36,777 nt of DNA from Chloroflexota bacterium (GTDB lineage Bacteria > Chloroflexota > Dormibacteria > CF-121), in contig VBID01000128.1 of assembly GCA_005880615.1 (NCBI GenBank), positions 1-36,777 of the forward strand. Reading direction: 5' to 3'. Both the position numbers and the translations under genes were made by a program. Below the pieces are notes generated by a model, which saw nothing but the letters and a program-made list of their open reading frames with translations, made no database searches and was not told where the DNA came from. Shown in pieces: positions 9,214-17,658 of this stretch. Position 1 is the first letter of the stretch. Each line of letters opens with the position of its first letter.

Positions 9214-10938
9214 CTACGGACAGAGCACGGCGACGATGGTGCCGGTACCGGGGAATGCCGGGTCGGGCGCATAGCCCGGATTCGTCTGGACGATCACCAT
9301 CGCGGGGGCGCCGCCGGAGATCACCGAGCCCGACTGGCTGACCGGGTTGGCGACCACCACCGCCATGTAGGACGGCACATTGGCTGGCGCGTTCGAGCTG
9401 TTCCCGGTGTCGGTCGACCAGCTGGCGCCGCAGTCCGTGCTACTCGTCGTTTCGGCGAAGCCCTTGAAACTGGCTGGCGCCGACCCGCTGCTGAGCGGGT
9501 TCAAGGTTGCCCATTGCGCGCCCCAGAACGTGACCGGTGCGCCGGCGCTGGCGCCCTTGTTGCCGACCACGAAGGATCCGCTGGTCAGGAACTCGAAGAC
9601 CAGCGTGGTACCGGTTGAGCTGGCGGGCACATAGAAGCCGTCGCCCGTGAAGCTGGCCAAGACGCTGCCCGGTCCAAGCGGTTGACTCACGCCGGCGATC
9701 ACACAGCTGGCGCTGCCGCTGGCGTCGGTCAGGCCAGCGCAGCTCTGGGCGCCAAGACCGGTCCCTTGCGTCAGGGTGATGGTGCGCCCCGGGATGGGTG
9801 TGACCCCGTCCTCCTTCAGGGTTGCCGACAGGGTCACCCCGCGGGTGTTCGCGATCAGGCTGGGACCCGTGTACTGGATCACGGCCTCCTCCAACGTGAC
9901 GGTGAACGGGGTGGCCGCGCTACTGCCCCGGAATGGGCTGGCGGCGGGCGGGCTGAACGTGGCGGTCAGCGGGACGGTTCCTGCGGCCTGGTTGGGGACA
10001 AGGGTGCAGGCGGCGTTCCCGGCCCCATCCGTGAGACCCGAGCAGGTCTGGGTGCCGAGGGTAAAGCTGACGCTCTGGTCGGCCAGCGGGGTGCTCGGGG
10101 TGGTCGAGGCGTCCGCCAGCTGGGCGGTGAGGGTCGCGGCGTCACCAAAGTCCTGGTGGGTGGGACCCGTATAACTCAACGCCGTGGCATGAGCAGCCCC
10201 GGTGGCCGGGATGGGCCCCAGCCCCTGATCGGTACCCAGCAGGAGGACCAGCTCCCCAGCGCAGCATTCGCTGTAATCGACCTCGATCGGGTAGACACCG
10301 GCGCTGGGAAAACTGACCGTCACCGGCCGAAGGGTTGGTGCCGACAAGGTGTTGTAGGCACCGATCACGGGAAACTTGGTGGCGAAACCAGACGGAGGCG
10401 CAAACTGCAGCGAGCCGGAGACAAAGGCTGGCTGCGAGCCCGAGGCCGACGGCCCGGCCGCCAGCACCCAGCCGTCATCGGCGAGGACGTTGAAGGTCAC
10501 CAGGCCGGCCGCTCCCACCGTCAGGTCGGCGGTGAAGGCGGCCTCAAATGAGGCCAAGGGGCTGACGCCGGCCTGTCCGCCGGGGCCCTGCGCCACGATC
10601 GGCGAGCAGGTGCCATCTGGATTGGGGACCACGTCGGTGAACGGCCGGGTGGCGGTGTTCACCCCCGTGTTGTTGGAGCAGACCTGTTGGCTGGGCGGCG
10701 AGTCAAACGCGATCACCGGAAAGTCCTGGCTGAAGGCAGAGAACGCTGGGAGGTGCGCCGGGTCAAAGCCTCCCGTATCGGAGGGATTGGCGTAAAAGGT
10801 TCCGTGGACGGTTCCGATCGTCACCGAAGGGGCGGTGGCCTCCGCTGCGAGTGGCGCCGAGGCCAGGGAAAGCGTTGTCGCGAGCACGCCGGAGATGCCG
10901 AAGAGAATCGATCGCTGAAGACTGGTTGGAGCCGCCAT
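9214..10938 (-). CDS. Secreted protein with tandem bacterial Ig-like repeats
   Basis: 574 aa; signal peptide; at least two repeats of the type 'Q(T/S)C(S/A)GLTD.(A/S)G.A(A/S)C....G.......F'. Confidence 0.75.
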   Translation of the reverse strand: MAAPTSLQRSILFGISGVLATTLSLASAPLAAEATAPSVTIGTVHGTFYANPSDTGGFDPAHLPAFSAFSQDFPVIAFDSPPSQQVCSNNTGVNTATRPFTDVVPNPDGTCSPIVAQGPGGQAGVSPLASFEAAFTADLTVGAAGLVTFNVLADDGWVLAAGPSASGSQPAFVSGSLQFAPPSGFATKFPVIGAYNTLSAPTLRPVTVSFPSAGVYPIEVDYSECCAGELVLLLGTDQGLGPIPATGAAHATALSYTGPTHQDFGDAATLTAQLADASTTPSTPLADQSVSFTLGTQTCSGLTDGAGNAACTLVPNQAAGTVPLTATFSPPAASPFRGSSAATPFTVTLEEAVIQYTGPSLIANTRGVTLSATLKEDGVTPIPGRTITLTQGTGLGAQSCAGLTDASGSASCVIAGVSQPLGPGSVLASFTGDGFYVPASSTGTTLVFEFLTSGSFVVGNKGASAGAPVTFWGAQWATLNPLSSGSAPASFKGFAETTSSTDCGASWSTDTGNSSNAPANVPSYMAVVVANPVSQSGSVISGGAPAMVIVQTNPGYAPDPAFPGTGTIVAVLCP

Positions 10939-11067
10939 GTTGTCCCCCTATGGTGTGATCCGCCTCGCCCCTGACGCTCGAGATGATACCTCCCTATACG
11001 GTGACACTGGGGGCCGAACAGGCGGGCAACAAATGACCGCCCGGCCCGTCACAAGGCAGTGGCTGGA

Positions 11068-12558
11068 TTATCCCGGACCGCGCCCACGGGCCAGGCGACC
11101 GACGAGACGGAGGACCCCGGGCAGTCGCTTGGCGACCGCGACGACCCCGCGATCCATGCGGGTCATGTGCTCGCGTGGTCCGGGCAGTGTCGCCGGCCTG
11201 GAGGCAGGACCCACGCCCTCGCCCGCCACCGCAAAGAGGTGCCAGGCTCCCTGCACGCCACGGAGCTCGTGGCGGCCCCGGTCCTGGAAGCGCAGCCGAG
11301 ATCCGGCCACCAGGTCTCGAACGGTCCTCGACACCAGCACCTCGTTGGGGCCTGCCGTGGCCGCGATCCGGGCCGCCACATGAACGGCGAGCCCGCCCAG
11401 CTTGTCGCCGATCCGCTCACACTCTCCAGTGTGAACACCCGCCCGGACCTGCAGCCCGAGGGAATCGACTGACGCAACGACGGCGCGGGCGCATTCCACC
11501 GCTCGGCCAGGACCGTCGAAACTGGCAAAAAAGCCATCCCCGGCGGTGTCGAGCTCGCGTCCGCCGAACCGTCCCAGCAGCGCACGGACCTGGGCATGGT
11601 GGGCTTCCAGCAAATGGTGCCACCGCTGGTCGCCCAGCGCGCTAGCTCGTTCCGCCGACCCGACGATGTCGGTGAAGAGCAGCGTGGCCAGCACCCGGTC
11701 GGGGTCGGCCGCGGCAGGAGCCGCGCCTGTGAGAAAGCGCTGGATCTCGTCGACCACGGCGTCATAATCGCCCGCCCAGAACGCATGATCGTTGCCGGGA
11801 AGCTCGACGAACTCGGCCCCCGAGACTAATCCGGCGAAATAACGGCCGCCGGCGACCGGAAAAATGTCGCCCGTGCGATGGAGGACGAGCGTGGGCACCC
11901 GCACAGTCGGCAGGATCCCGGTGACGTCGGCCTGCTTGGCCGCCTCGACAAGCGCGCGGGCCATGGCCGGGCTGGCCCCCGTTCGCTCGAACACGCCCCA
12001 GAAGCTCCGCTGCAGATCGCTTCGGGCGCTGGGGGCGAGCAGGTCGCCGAGGCGTCCCTCGCCCCAGTGGGCAAGTACATCGTCGAACCCGGCGATCGTG
12101 CGCTGGTACTCCTCAAGCCTGACACCGGCCTCGCGCAAGGTCGCATCCGATGGCCGGCCCACGGCATAGGAGCCGTAGACGATCAGCGCGCTGGTCCGCT
12201 CCGGCCAGGTGGCGGCGAACATGGCGCAGGTGGGCCCGCCCTCCGAAAAGCCGAGGAGGGCGGCGCGCTCGCAGCCGGCCGCATCGAGGACGCACCGTAC
12301 GTCGCTGATCCGCTCTTCCAGGGTCGGCACGTGCTGGATCGGGTCGGAGAGGCCGGTCCCTGGCTTATCGAAGAGGACGAGGCGGGTGAAGGAGGCCAGC
12401 CGCGATAGGAACCGGCTAAAGCCGAGATCCGTCCACTGCAGGTCCAGGTGGGAAATGAAGCCGGGGACGTACACTAGGCAGGGCCCGCTCGAACCAACGA
12501 CCTGGTAGGCGATGCTGAGATCGCCGTTTCGCGCATATCGCGTCAGTGGCTGCCTCAC
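11068..12558 (-). CDS. Alpha/beta hydrolase fused to class III adenylate/guanylate cyclase
   Basis: 496 aa; N-term 'YVPGFISHLDLQW', nucleophile elbow 'LLGFSEGGP'; C-term 'TLLFTDIVGSAERASALGDQRWHHLLEAHHAQVRALLGRFGGRELDTAGDGFFASFDGPGRAVECA'. Confidence 0.92.
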   Translation of the reverse strand: MRQPLTRYARNGDLSIAYQVVGSSGPCLVYVPGFISHLDLQWTDLGFSRFLSRLASFTRLVLFDKPGTGLSDPIQHVPTLEERISDVRCVLDAAGCERAALLGFSEGGPTCAMFAATWPERTSALIVYGSYAVGRPSDATLREAGVRLEEYQRTIAGFDDVLAHWGEGRLGDLLAPSARSDLQRSFWGVFERTGASPAMARALVEAAKQADVTGILPTVRVPTLVLHRTGDIFPVAGGRYFAGLVSGAEFVELPGNDHAFWAGDYDAVVDEIQRFLTGAAPAAADPDRVLATLLFTDIVGSAERASALGDQRWHHLLEAHHAQVRALLGRFGGRELDTAGDGFFASFDGPGRAVECARAVVASVDSLGLQVRAGVHTGECERIGDKLGGLAVHVAARIAATAGPNEVLVSRTVRDLVAGSRLRFQDRGRHELRGVQGAWHLFAVAGEGVGPASRPATLPGPREHMTRMDRGVVAVAKRLPGVLRLVGRLARGRGPG

Positions 12559-12621
12559 GGTGTGAGCTTACGTCCCTCAGGCTCGTACGATAGAGAGGTC
12601 ACCAAGACTAGGAGAACCGCG

Positions 12622-12984
12622 ATGGACCAAGTCCTGACGATCTCAACCACAGTGGGAACCAGCGACCCAACCAGGGCCACGATTCCCTTTCACCTGGCTC
12701 GCGGTGCCAAGCAAGCGGGCACCCAGGTCCGGATCGTCCTCGCCGGGGACTCAGCCGACCTGATCCGCGCCGGCGTGGCGCAAGGGGTGCAGGGCAAAGG
12801 GGTGCCGCCCCTGAAGGAGGTCCTGGACTTTGCCCGGGACAACGGCATCACCATCCATGTCTGAAAGGGCTGCGCCGAGGCCCGTGGGGTCTCGCAAGCC
12901 GAGGTTGACGCGGTCAAAGGTTCGTGGCTGGACCCGCAGGGCTGGGCGCGCCTGATCATGGAGGGGCGCAACATCGCCTTCTAA
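12622..12984 (+). CDS. DsrE-family (seleno)protein with in-frame TGA (putative Sec) at 12862-12864
   Basis: AGGAG at 12610-12614 then ATG; MDQVLTISTTVGTSDPTRATIPFHLARGAKQAGTQVRIVLAGDSADLIRAGVAQGVQGKGVPPLKEVLDFARDNGITIHV-[TGA]-KGCAEARGVSQAEVDAVKGSWLDPQGWARLIMEGRNIAF-TAA; UxxC occupies the DsrE CxxC position. The track shows only the part up to TGA (12562..12864). Confidence 0.8.
12876..12894 (+). promoter_or_regulatory. Putative bacterial SECIS stem-loop
   Basis: CGAGGCCC-GUG-GGGUCUCG: 8 bp (one G-U), 3-nt loop starting with G; loop begins 20 nt after the last base of TGA (19 intervening nt). Confidence 0.6.
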
Positions 12985-13878
12985 CTAGCCGGCCCCTCGG
13001 GGAGCGGCCCCCATCCGAAGAATTCGGGCCCCGGTCTTATGCTGGCGGGCAGCTTCCGCCATGGCGCGACCCACTGACACCGCCTTCCGGTCCACGACGG
13101 CCAGCACGCTGCCCCCCGCCCCGCTGAGAGCCGCCCCCAGGGCCCCCGCAGCCAGGGCGGCCGCGATCACGTCATCCAGATAGGGGTAGGCCTGGCGGCG
13201 TCCCGGCTGGTGCAGCCGATCCTGCATGGCGCTGGCCAGCAGTCGACCGTCCCGCCGGCTGCAGGCGATCACCCATTCGGCGACGCGGGCCATATTGAAG
13301 ATGGCATCGGCGCGAGCGGGTTGCTCTGGGACCAGCCGCCGGGCTTGCTCGGTCGGCGAAACGGCGTCCGGCACCAGGATGACGCAGCGCCAGGCCGCGG
13401 GCCAGGTCAGGCGATGAACTCGGACGCCGCCCTGGTCGGGGACCGCCACGCAGAAGCCGCCGTGGAGGGCGGCTGCCAGGTTGTCGCCATGGCCCTCCAG
13501 GGGGAAGCCGAGTTCCAGGGCGCGCTGGGTGGTCAGCCGCAGGCCGCGCAGCCGGGCGCCCAGGAGGACGCCGGCCGCGATGGCGGCGGCGCTGCTGCCC
13601 AGCCCCCGCCCGATCGGGATCTTGCTCCCCACGGTCAGTTCTAGGCCCTCCAGGGGACGCGCCCAGCCCCGGAAAGGCTCCTCGGCCGCCCGAACAATCA
13701 GGTTGGTCCCGTCCAGCGGCACTTCCCGGGCGCCCTCGCCGAGCCACCGGATCTCGGTTTGGGCCGCCTCGCGGCCGGAAACCCAGAGCTGGAGATCCAG
13801 CGCCAGGGCCAGGACATCGAATCCCGGCCCCAGGTTGGCGGAGGAGGCAGGCACCCGGAGCCGGATCGCTCGAGCCAT
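12985..13878 (-). CDS. thrB: Homoserine kinase (GHMP kinase)
   Basis: 297 aa; 'RVPASSANLGPGFDVLALALDL', 'IPIGRGLGSSAAAIAAGVLLGA', 'GAALSGAGGSVLAVVD'. Confidence 0.95.
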   Translation of the reverse strand: MARAIRLRVPASSANLGPGFDVLALALDLQLWVSGREAAQTEIRWLGEGAREVPLDGTNLIVRAAEEPFRGWARPLEGLELTVGSKIPIGRGLGSSAAAIAAGVLLGARLRGLRLTTQRALELGFPLEGHGDNLAAALHGGFCVAVPDQGGVRVHRLTWPAAWRCVILVPDAVSPTEQARRLVPEQPARADAIFNMARVAEWVIACSRRDGRLLASAMQDRLHQPGRRQAYPYLDDVIAAALAAGALGAALSGAGGSVLAVVDRKAVSVGRAMAEAARQHKTGARILRMGAAPRGAG

Positions 13879-13893
13879 AAAGTGCCTCCCATC

Positions 13894-13922
13894 TTGACAG
13901 CGTGGGTGTGAGGGGTTACTTA
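13894..13922 (+). promoter_or_regulatory. Possible promoter of permease–GS operon
   Basis: TTGACA at 13894-13899 with 17-nt spacing to a weak -10 (TACTTA) at 13917. Confidence 0.25.
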
Positions 13923-13957
13923 TGGCTCACACAAGTACCGGAAGGAGGAGGTTCTTC

Positions 13958-15415
13958 ATGGCCACTACTACCATCGCCGCGCCCAGGACGGGGGAGCTGC
14001 TCTCGGAGCGAATTGCTCCCGGCATCCTGCCCAAGGTCCTGGGCCCGTTCGACATGGTCGCCATCTTCGTCGCCATTGTTCTCTTCGCGAATCAGGGTTC
14101 CGTCATCCAGGCCGCCGGCGCCGCCGGCTTTGTCTACTGGGTCATCGGCTTCGTCACGTTCCTCATCCCCGGCGCCATCGTCACCGGCCAGCTCGGCCTG
14201 ATGTTCCCCGGCGAAGGCTCCATCTATGTGTGGACGAACAAGGCGCTGGGCGGCTTCTGGGGCTTCTTTGCCGGTTTTGCGGCGTGGTGGCCTGGCGTAC
14301 TCGTAATGGTCGCCACCGCCGACTTGATCGTGACCATGCTCCAGTTCCTGAACGGGAACTGGCTGCAGCAACCCTGGCAGCAGGGACTCGTCATCCTGGC
14401 GGTGATCTGGTTCAGCACGGTCCTTTCAATCCTTCGTTTCCGCGTCACCCAGAACATGGTGAACACGGTCTTCGTCATCTACGGGGCCGCCATTGCGGCG
14501 GTCGGCCTGGCCGGCCTGGCCTGGCTGTTAGGCGGGCACCCGGCCGCCAATGACTTCTCGCGGAACGCCTTCGGGCTGAACGGCGGCAACGCCACCTTCT
14601 ATGGACTGGTCATCCTCGCCCTGCTGGGCATCGAAGTGCCGCTGAACATGGGCGTCGAGATCAAGGACCGGCGGGCGATCACCAGTTACCTGTTCTGGGG
14701 CTCCATCGTGGTCATCGCCGGCTACCTCCTCTTGACCTTCGGGGCGATGGTCGTGGTCCCGCAGGCCAGCGCCAACTCGACCACCGCCATCCTGCAAGCC
14801 GTTCAGATGTCCCTTGGGAGCGTGGTCAGCACCATCGTCACCCTGATCCTGATCGCGTTCTTCCTCTTTAACACGACCGTGTACAACTACTCGTTCGCCC
14901 GACTGCTCTTTGTCTCCGGACTGGACCGTCGCCTGCCCGGCGTGCTGGGCAAAGTCAACCGGAACAAGGTCCCCCACGTCGCGGTCTTCACGCAGGCAGT
15001 GATCACCTCCGTTATCACGGCGATCACGTTTATCGTCTTCGGGTTTGGCGCGAACGTCAATCTTGGAACGCAGATCTATCTCATCCTGCAAGCCTCTGTG
15101 ACGGTGATCTGGTGCGTGTCGATGGTCCTGCTTTTCGCAGACGTGCTGGTCATCCGAGCCAAGTACCCTGAGGAATTCAAGCGCGAGCAACTGGCGCCAA
15201 TTGGCGTCTTCGTCGTGGCATCGGTGGCCGGCGCTATCGCCAGCGCGGTGGGCATCTGGGTCACCCTGACCGGCTCCTGGAACGGGCAGCTGATCGGCAA
15301 TCGCGACTGGCTCTGGCTGGTCGGGGGAGTCGGCGTCATATCCCTGGCGGTCGCCGTCGTCGTCTATGTGCTTGGCCTCAACCAGGCCCGTCGGGCCCAG
15401 GCGGCCCAGGCCTGA
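13958..15415 (+). CDS. APC-superfamily amino acid/amine permease
   Basis: ORF listed from 13922, but GGAAGGAGGAGG directly precedes ATG 13958 (MATTTIAAPRTGELLSERIAPGILPKVLGPFDMVAIFVAIV...); multiple TM segments. Confidence 0.9.
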   Translation: MATTTIAAPRTGELLSERIAPGILPKVLGPFDMVAIFVAIVLFANQGSVIQAAGAAGFVYWVIGFVTFLIPGAIVTGQLGLMFPGEGSIYVWTNKALGGFWGFFAGFAAWWPGVLVMVATADLIVTMLQFLNGNWLQQPWQQGLVILAVIWFSTVLSILRFRVTQNMVNTVFVIYGAAIAAVGLAGLAWLLGGHPAANDFSRNAFGLNGGNATFYGLVILALLGIEVPLNMGVEIKDRRAITSYLFWGSIVVIAGYLLLTFGAMVVVPQASANSTTAILQAVQMSLGSVVSTIVTLILIAFFLFNTTVYNYSFARLLFVSGLDRRLPGVLGKVNRNKVPHVAVFTQAVITSVITAITFIVFGFGANVNLGTQIYLILQASVTVIWCVSMVLLFADVLVIRAKYPEEFKREQLAPIGVFVVASVAGAIASAVGIWVTLTGSWNGQLIGNRDWLWLVGGVGVISLAVAVVVYVLGLNQARRAQAAQA

Positions 15416-16809
15416 TGGCCTCCACCATCACCAACACGGTGCGCGCGGCGGGCCCGGAGGTCCGCCGCGGCGAGATCGTGGCCCGGGCGGAGACGGCGGG
15501 ACTCCGCCTGGTCCGGTTCCTCTACTGCGACAACGATGGGATCATTCGCGGCAAGGCCACCGGCATCGCCGGATTGAAGGACCGGCTGGAGACGGGCATC
15601 GGCCTGACGGTCGCCATGCAGGCTTTCACCATGCTCGACCACCTGGCCCCGGTGGAGGGCATGGGTCCGGTGGGCGAGATCCGCCTGGTCCCGGACCCCG
15701 ACACCTTCGTGATTGCGCCCTACGCACCCCACACCGGCGTCCTGCTGGTCGACATGGAGACGCTGGACGGCAAGCCGTACGCCGCCGACGGCCGGGCCTT
15801 CCTGCGGCGCACCATCGAACGCGCCGCTGAGAAGGACCTGGAAATCGTGGCGGCCTTCGAGCCCGAGTGGTCGCTGGCGCGCCAGGTGGACGGCGCTTTC
15901 GTGCCGCTGGATGACGGCGGCTGCTTCACGACCACTGGCATGGACGCGGCCCAGGACGTGATCGATGAGATCGTCGCCGCCCTGGAGGCCCAGGGGCTGA
16001 CGGTCGAGCAGTACTACGCCGAGCTGGGCTGGGGCCAGCAGGAGCTCTCCATCCGGCACGCCCCGGCGCTGCAGGCCGCCGATCGTCACCTCCTCTACCG
16101 GGAGACGGTGCGGGGGGTGGCGCTGAAGCACGGGCTCTACGCGTCCTTCGCCCCCAAGCCGTGGGCGGACCAGGCCGGCAACGGCTGCCACCTCCACTTC
16201 TCCGGGTGGAATCGGGAGCGGACCGTGAACCGCTTCTACGACCAGAACGCCCCCTACTACCTCTCCGAGCTGGGGAAGCAGTTCATGGCGGGTATCCTGG
16301 AGCACCTGCCCGGGCTGGTGGCGCTGACCTGTGCGTCGGTCAACTCCTACCGCCGCCTCCAGCCGCAGATGTGGGCCTCGGCGTACCGGGTGTGGGGACC
16401 CGATAACCGCGAGGGCGCGCTCCGACTAGCGTCCACCTTCCGCGGCCATGAGGCGGAATCGATCAACATCGAGCTCAAGTCGTCCGACTCCAGCGCCAAC
16501 CCCTACGTCGCGCTGGGCGGGGTGATCGCCGCCGGGCTGGATGGGATCGAGCGACGCCTCCCACTGCCGCCACCGGTAACGGTCGATCCCCACACCATGG
16601 ACGAAAAGGCGCGCCAGGCGATTGGCGGCGACCGCCTGCCGCAAAGCTTGAAGGAAGCCGTGGGCAAACTGAAGCGCGATCGGGTGCTGACGGAAGCGCT
16701 CGGCGACCGCCTGGCCACCTCCTACATCGCGGTCAAGGAACTGGACATCGACGCCTTCGCCGGAGCGGACGAGGCGTTCGAGTTCCGCCAACACATCTAC
16801 AAGTACTGA
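15415..16809 (+). CDS. Glutamine synthetase family protein (GS-like / gamma-glutamyl ligase)
   Basis: 464 aa; TGATG overlap with permease; 'RFLYCDNDGIIRGKA', 'NGCHLHFSGW', 'CASVNSYRRLQPQMWASAYRVWGPDNREGALRL'. Confidence 0.92.
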   Translation: MASTITNTVRAAGPEVRRGEIVARAETAGLRLVRFLYCDNDGIIRGKATGIAGLKDRLETGIGLTVAMQAFTMLDHLAPVEGMGPVGEIRLVPDPDTFVIAPYAPHTGVLLVDMETLDGKPYAADGRAFLRRTIERAAEKDLEIVAAFEPEWSLARQVDGAFVPLDDGGCFTTTGMDAAQDVIDEIVAALEAQGLTVEQYYAELGWGQQELSIRHAPALQAADRHLLYRETVRGVALKHGLYASFAPKPWADQAGNGCHLHFSGWNRERTVNRFYDQNAPYYLSELGKQFMAGILEHLPGLVALTCASVNSYRRLQPQMWASAYRVWGPDNREGALRLASTFRGHEAESINIELKSSDSSANPYVALGGVIAAGLDGIERRLPLPPPVTVDPHTMDEKARQAIGGDRLPQSLKEAVGKLKRDRVLTEALGDRLATSYIAVKELDIDAFAGADEAFEFRQHIYKY

Positions 16810-16840
16810 CTCCCTGCTGAGAGCACGCCAGCCCCTGGAT

Positions 16841-16878
16841 GTCCCTCCCATTCAGGGAGCAGGCAGTGTGGGGGTGAG
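16841..16878. repeat. C/G-rich palindromic repeat family member (intergenic)
   Basis: TCCCTCCCATTCAGGGAGCAGGCAGTGTGGGGGTGAGC. Confidence 0.45.
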
Positions 16879-16921
16879 CTCATGTGGAACCAATCGGCCC
16901 CTTCCGGCGTTATACCGTCGC

Positions 16922-17509
16922 ATGACCACTCGGCCCTTGTTGCTGGCGATCGCCCTGACCCTGGCGGCCTGCGGGACACCCCAGGCCACCGTCACGCCGT
17001 CTTCCACCCAGCCGGCATCGAGTGCCTCGTCGTCCCCCAGCCTCGGTCCCTTCGCCTGCACCGATCGCTCGGGCGGCGTCACCAATGCGTTCGCCGACCT
17101 GCGTGCCATCCGCGTGGCGCATCAGACCGGCTTTGACCGCATCACCTTTGAGTTCACGCCCTGGCCCGATGCGCCGGCCCAATCACCCGTCGGATTGCCT
17201 GCCTATCAGCTGACCCAGCAAGCCACCGCCAGGTTCTACAAAGACGCCAGCGGCCTGCCGCTGACGCTGATCGGAACAGCCGGCCTCAAGGTGGTCTTCC
17301 ATGGGGGCAGCGGCTACGGCACGTACACCGGCAGCCAGGACTTGAAGCCGCCAGTTGTGCTGATCACCGAGGTGGCTCAGCTTGGCGACTTCGAACGGAC
17401 CCTGAGCTGGGGCATCGGGCTGAACCCCTCGGCCTGCTACCGGACTGTCGAGCTGAGCAATCCCACCCGGCTGGCGATCGACTTCCAGACCCCACCGGCC
17501 GCCGGCTAG
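16922..17509 (+). CDS. Hypothetical lipoprotein
   Basis: Internal start MTTRPLLLAIALTLAACGTPQ gives a canonical lipobox LAAC (ORF listed from 16868). Confidence 0.75.
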   Translation: MTTRPLLLAIALTLAACGTPQATVTPSSTQPASSASSSPSLGPFACTDRSGGVTNAFADLRAIRVAHQTGFDRITFEFTPWPDAPAQSPVGLPAYQLTQQATARFYKDASGLPLTLIGTAGLKVVFHGGSGYGTYTGSQDLKPPVVLITEVAQLGDFERTLSWGIGLNPSACYRTVELSNPTRLAIDFQTPPAAG

Positions 17510-17607
17510 AAAGCTTCAAGCCATCAGGCACCCCTCCCCGCCCCTCCCCAAGGGGGAGGGGAAAAATAATGGCGATCGACTTCCAGACTCCGCCAGCCGC
17601 CGGTTAG
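17474..17607 (+). repeat. Direct repeat of the 3' end of the preceding lipoprotein gene (copies 17474-17509 and 17572-17607)
   Basis: 36-nt copies encoding AIDFQTPPAAG*, 4 mismatches, all third-position synonymous. Confidence 0.85.
17541..17561. repeat. C/G-rich palindromic repeat element (REP-like family)
   Basis: CCCCTCCCC-AAG-GGGGAGGGG perfect 9-bp arms. Confidence 0.7.
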
Positions 17608-17658
17608 GCAAGACTCGCACCGGGGCAGGACTCCGGCGAACGCCGGCGTTGCACCGGC

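Noticed and set aside
7979-9274. 431-aa plus-strand ORF
   Set aside because: Antisense to threonine synthase; low-complexity R/G/Q-rich translation typical of high-GC shadow frames. Its first codons are only the DinB relic.
13922-13957. Upstream ATG as start of the permease
   Set aside because: The 36 nt contain the strong Shine-Dalgarno (GGAAGGAGGAGG) for the ATG at 13958.
17569-17607. Mini-ORF MAIDFQTPPAAG
   Set aside because: Too short and explained as the duplicated 3' end of the upstream gene.
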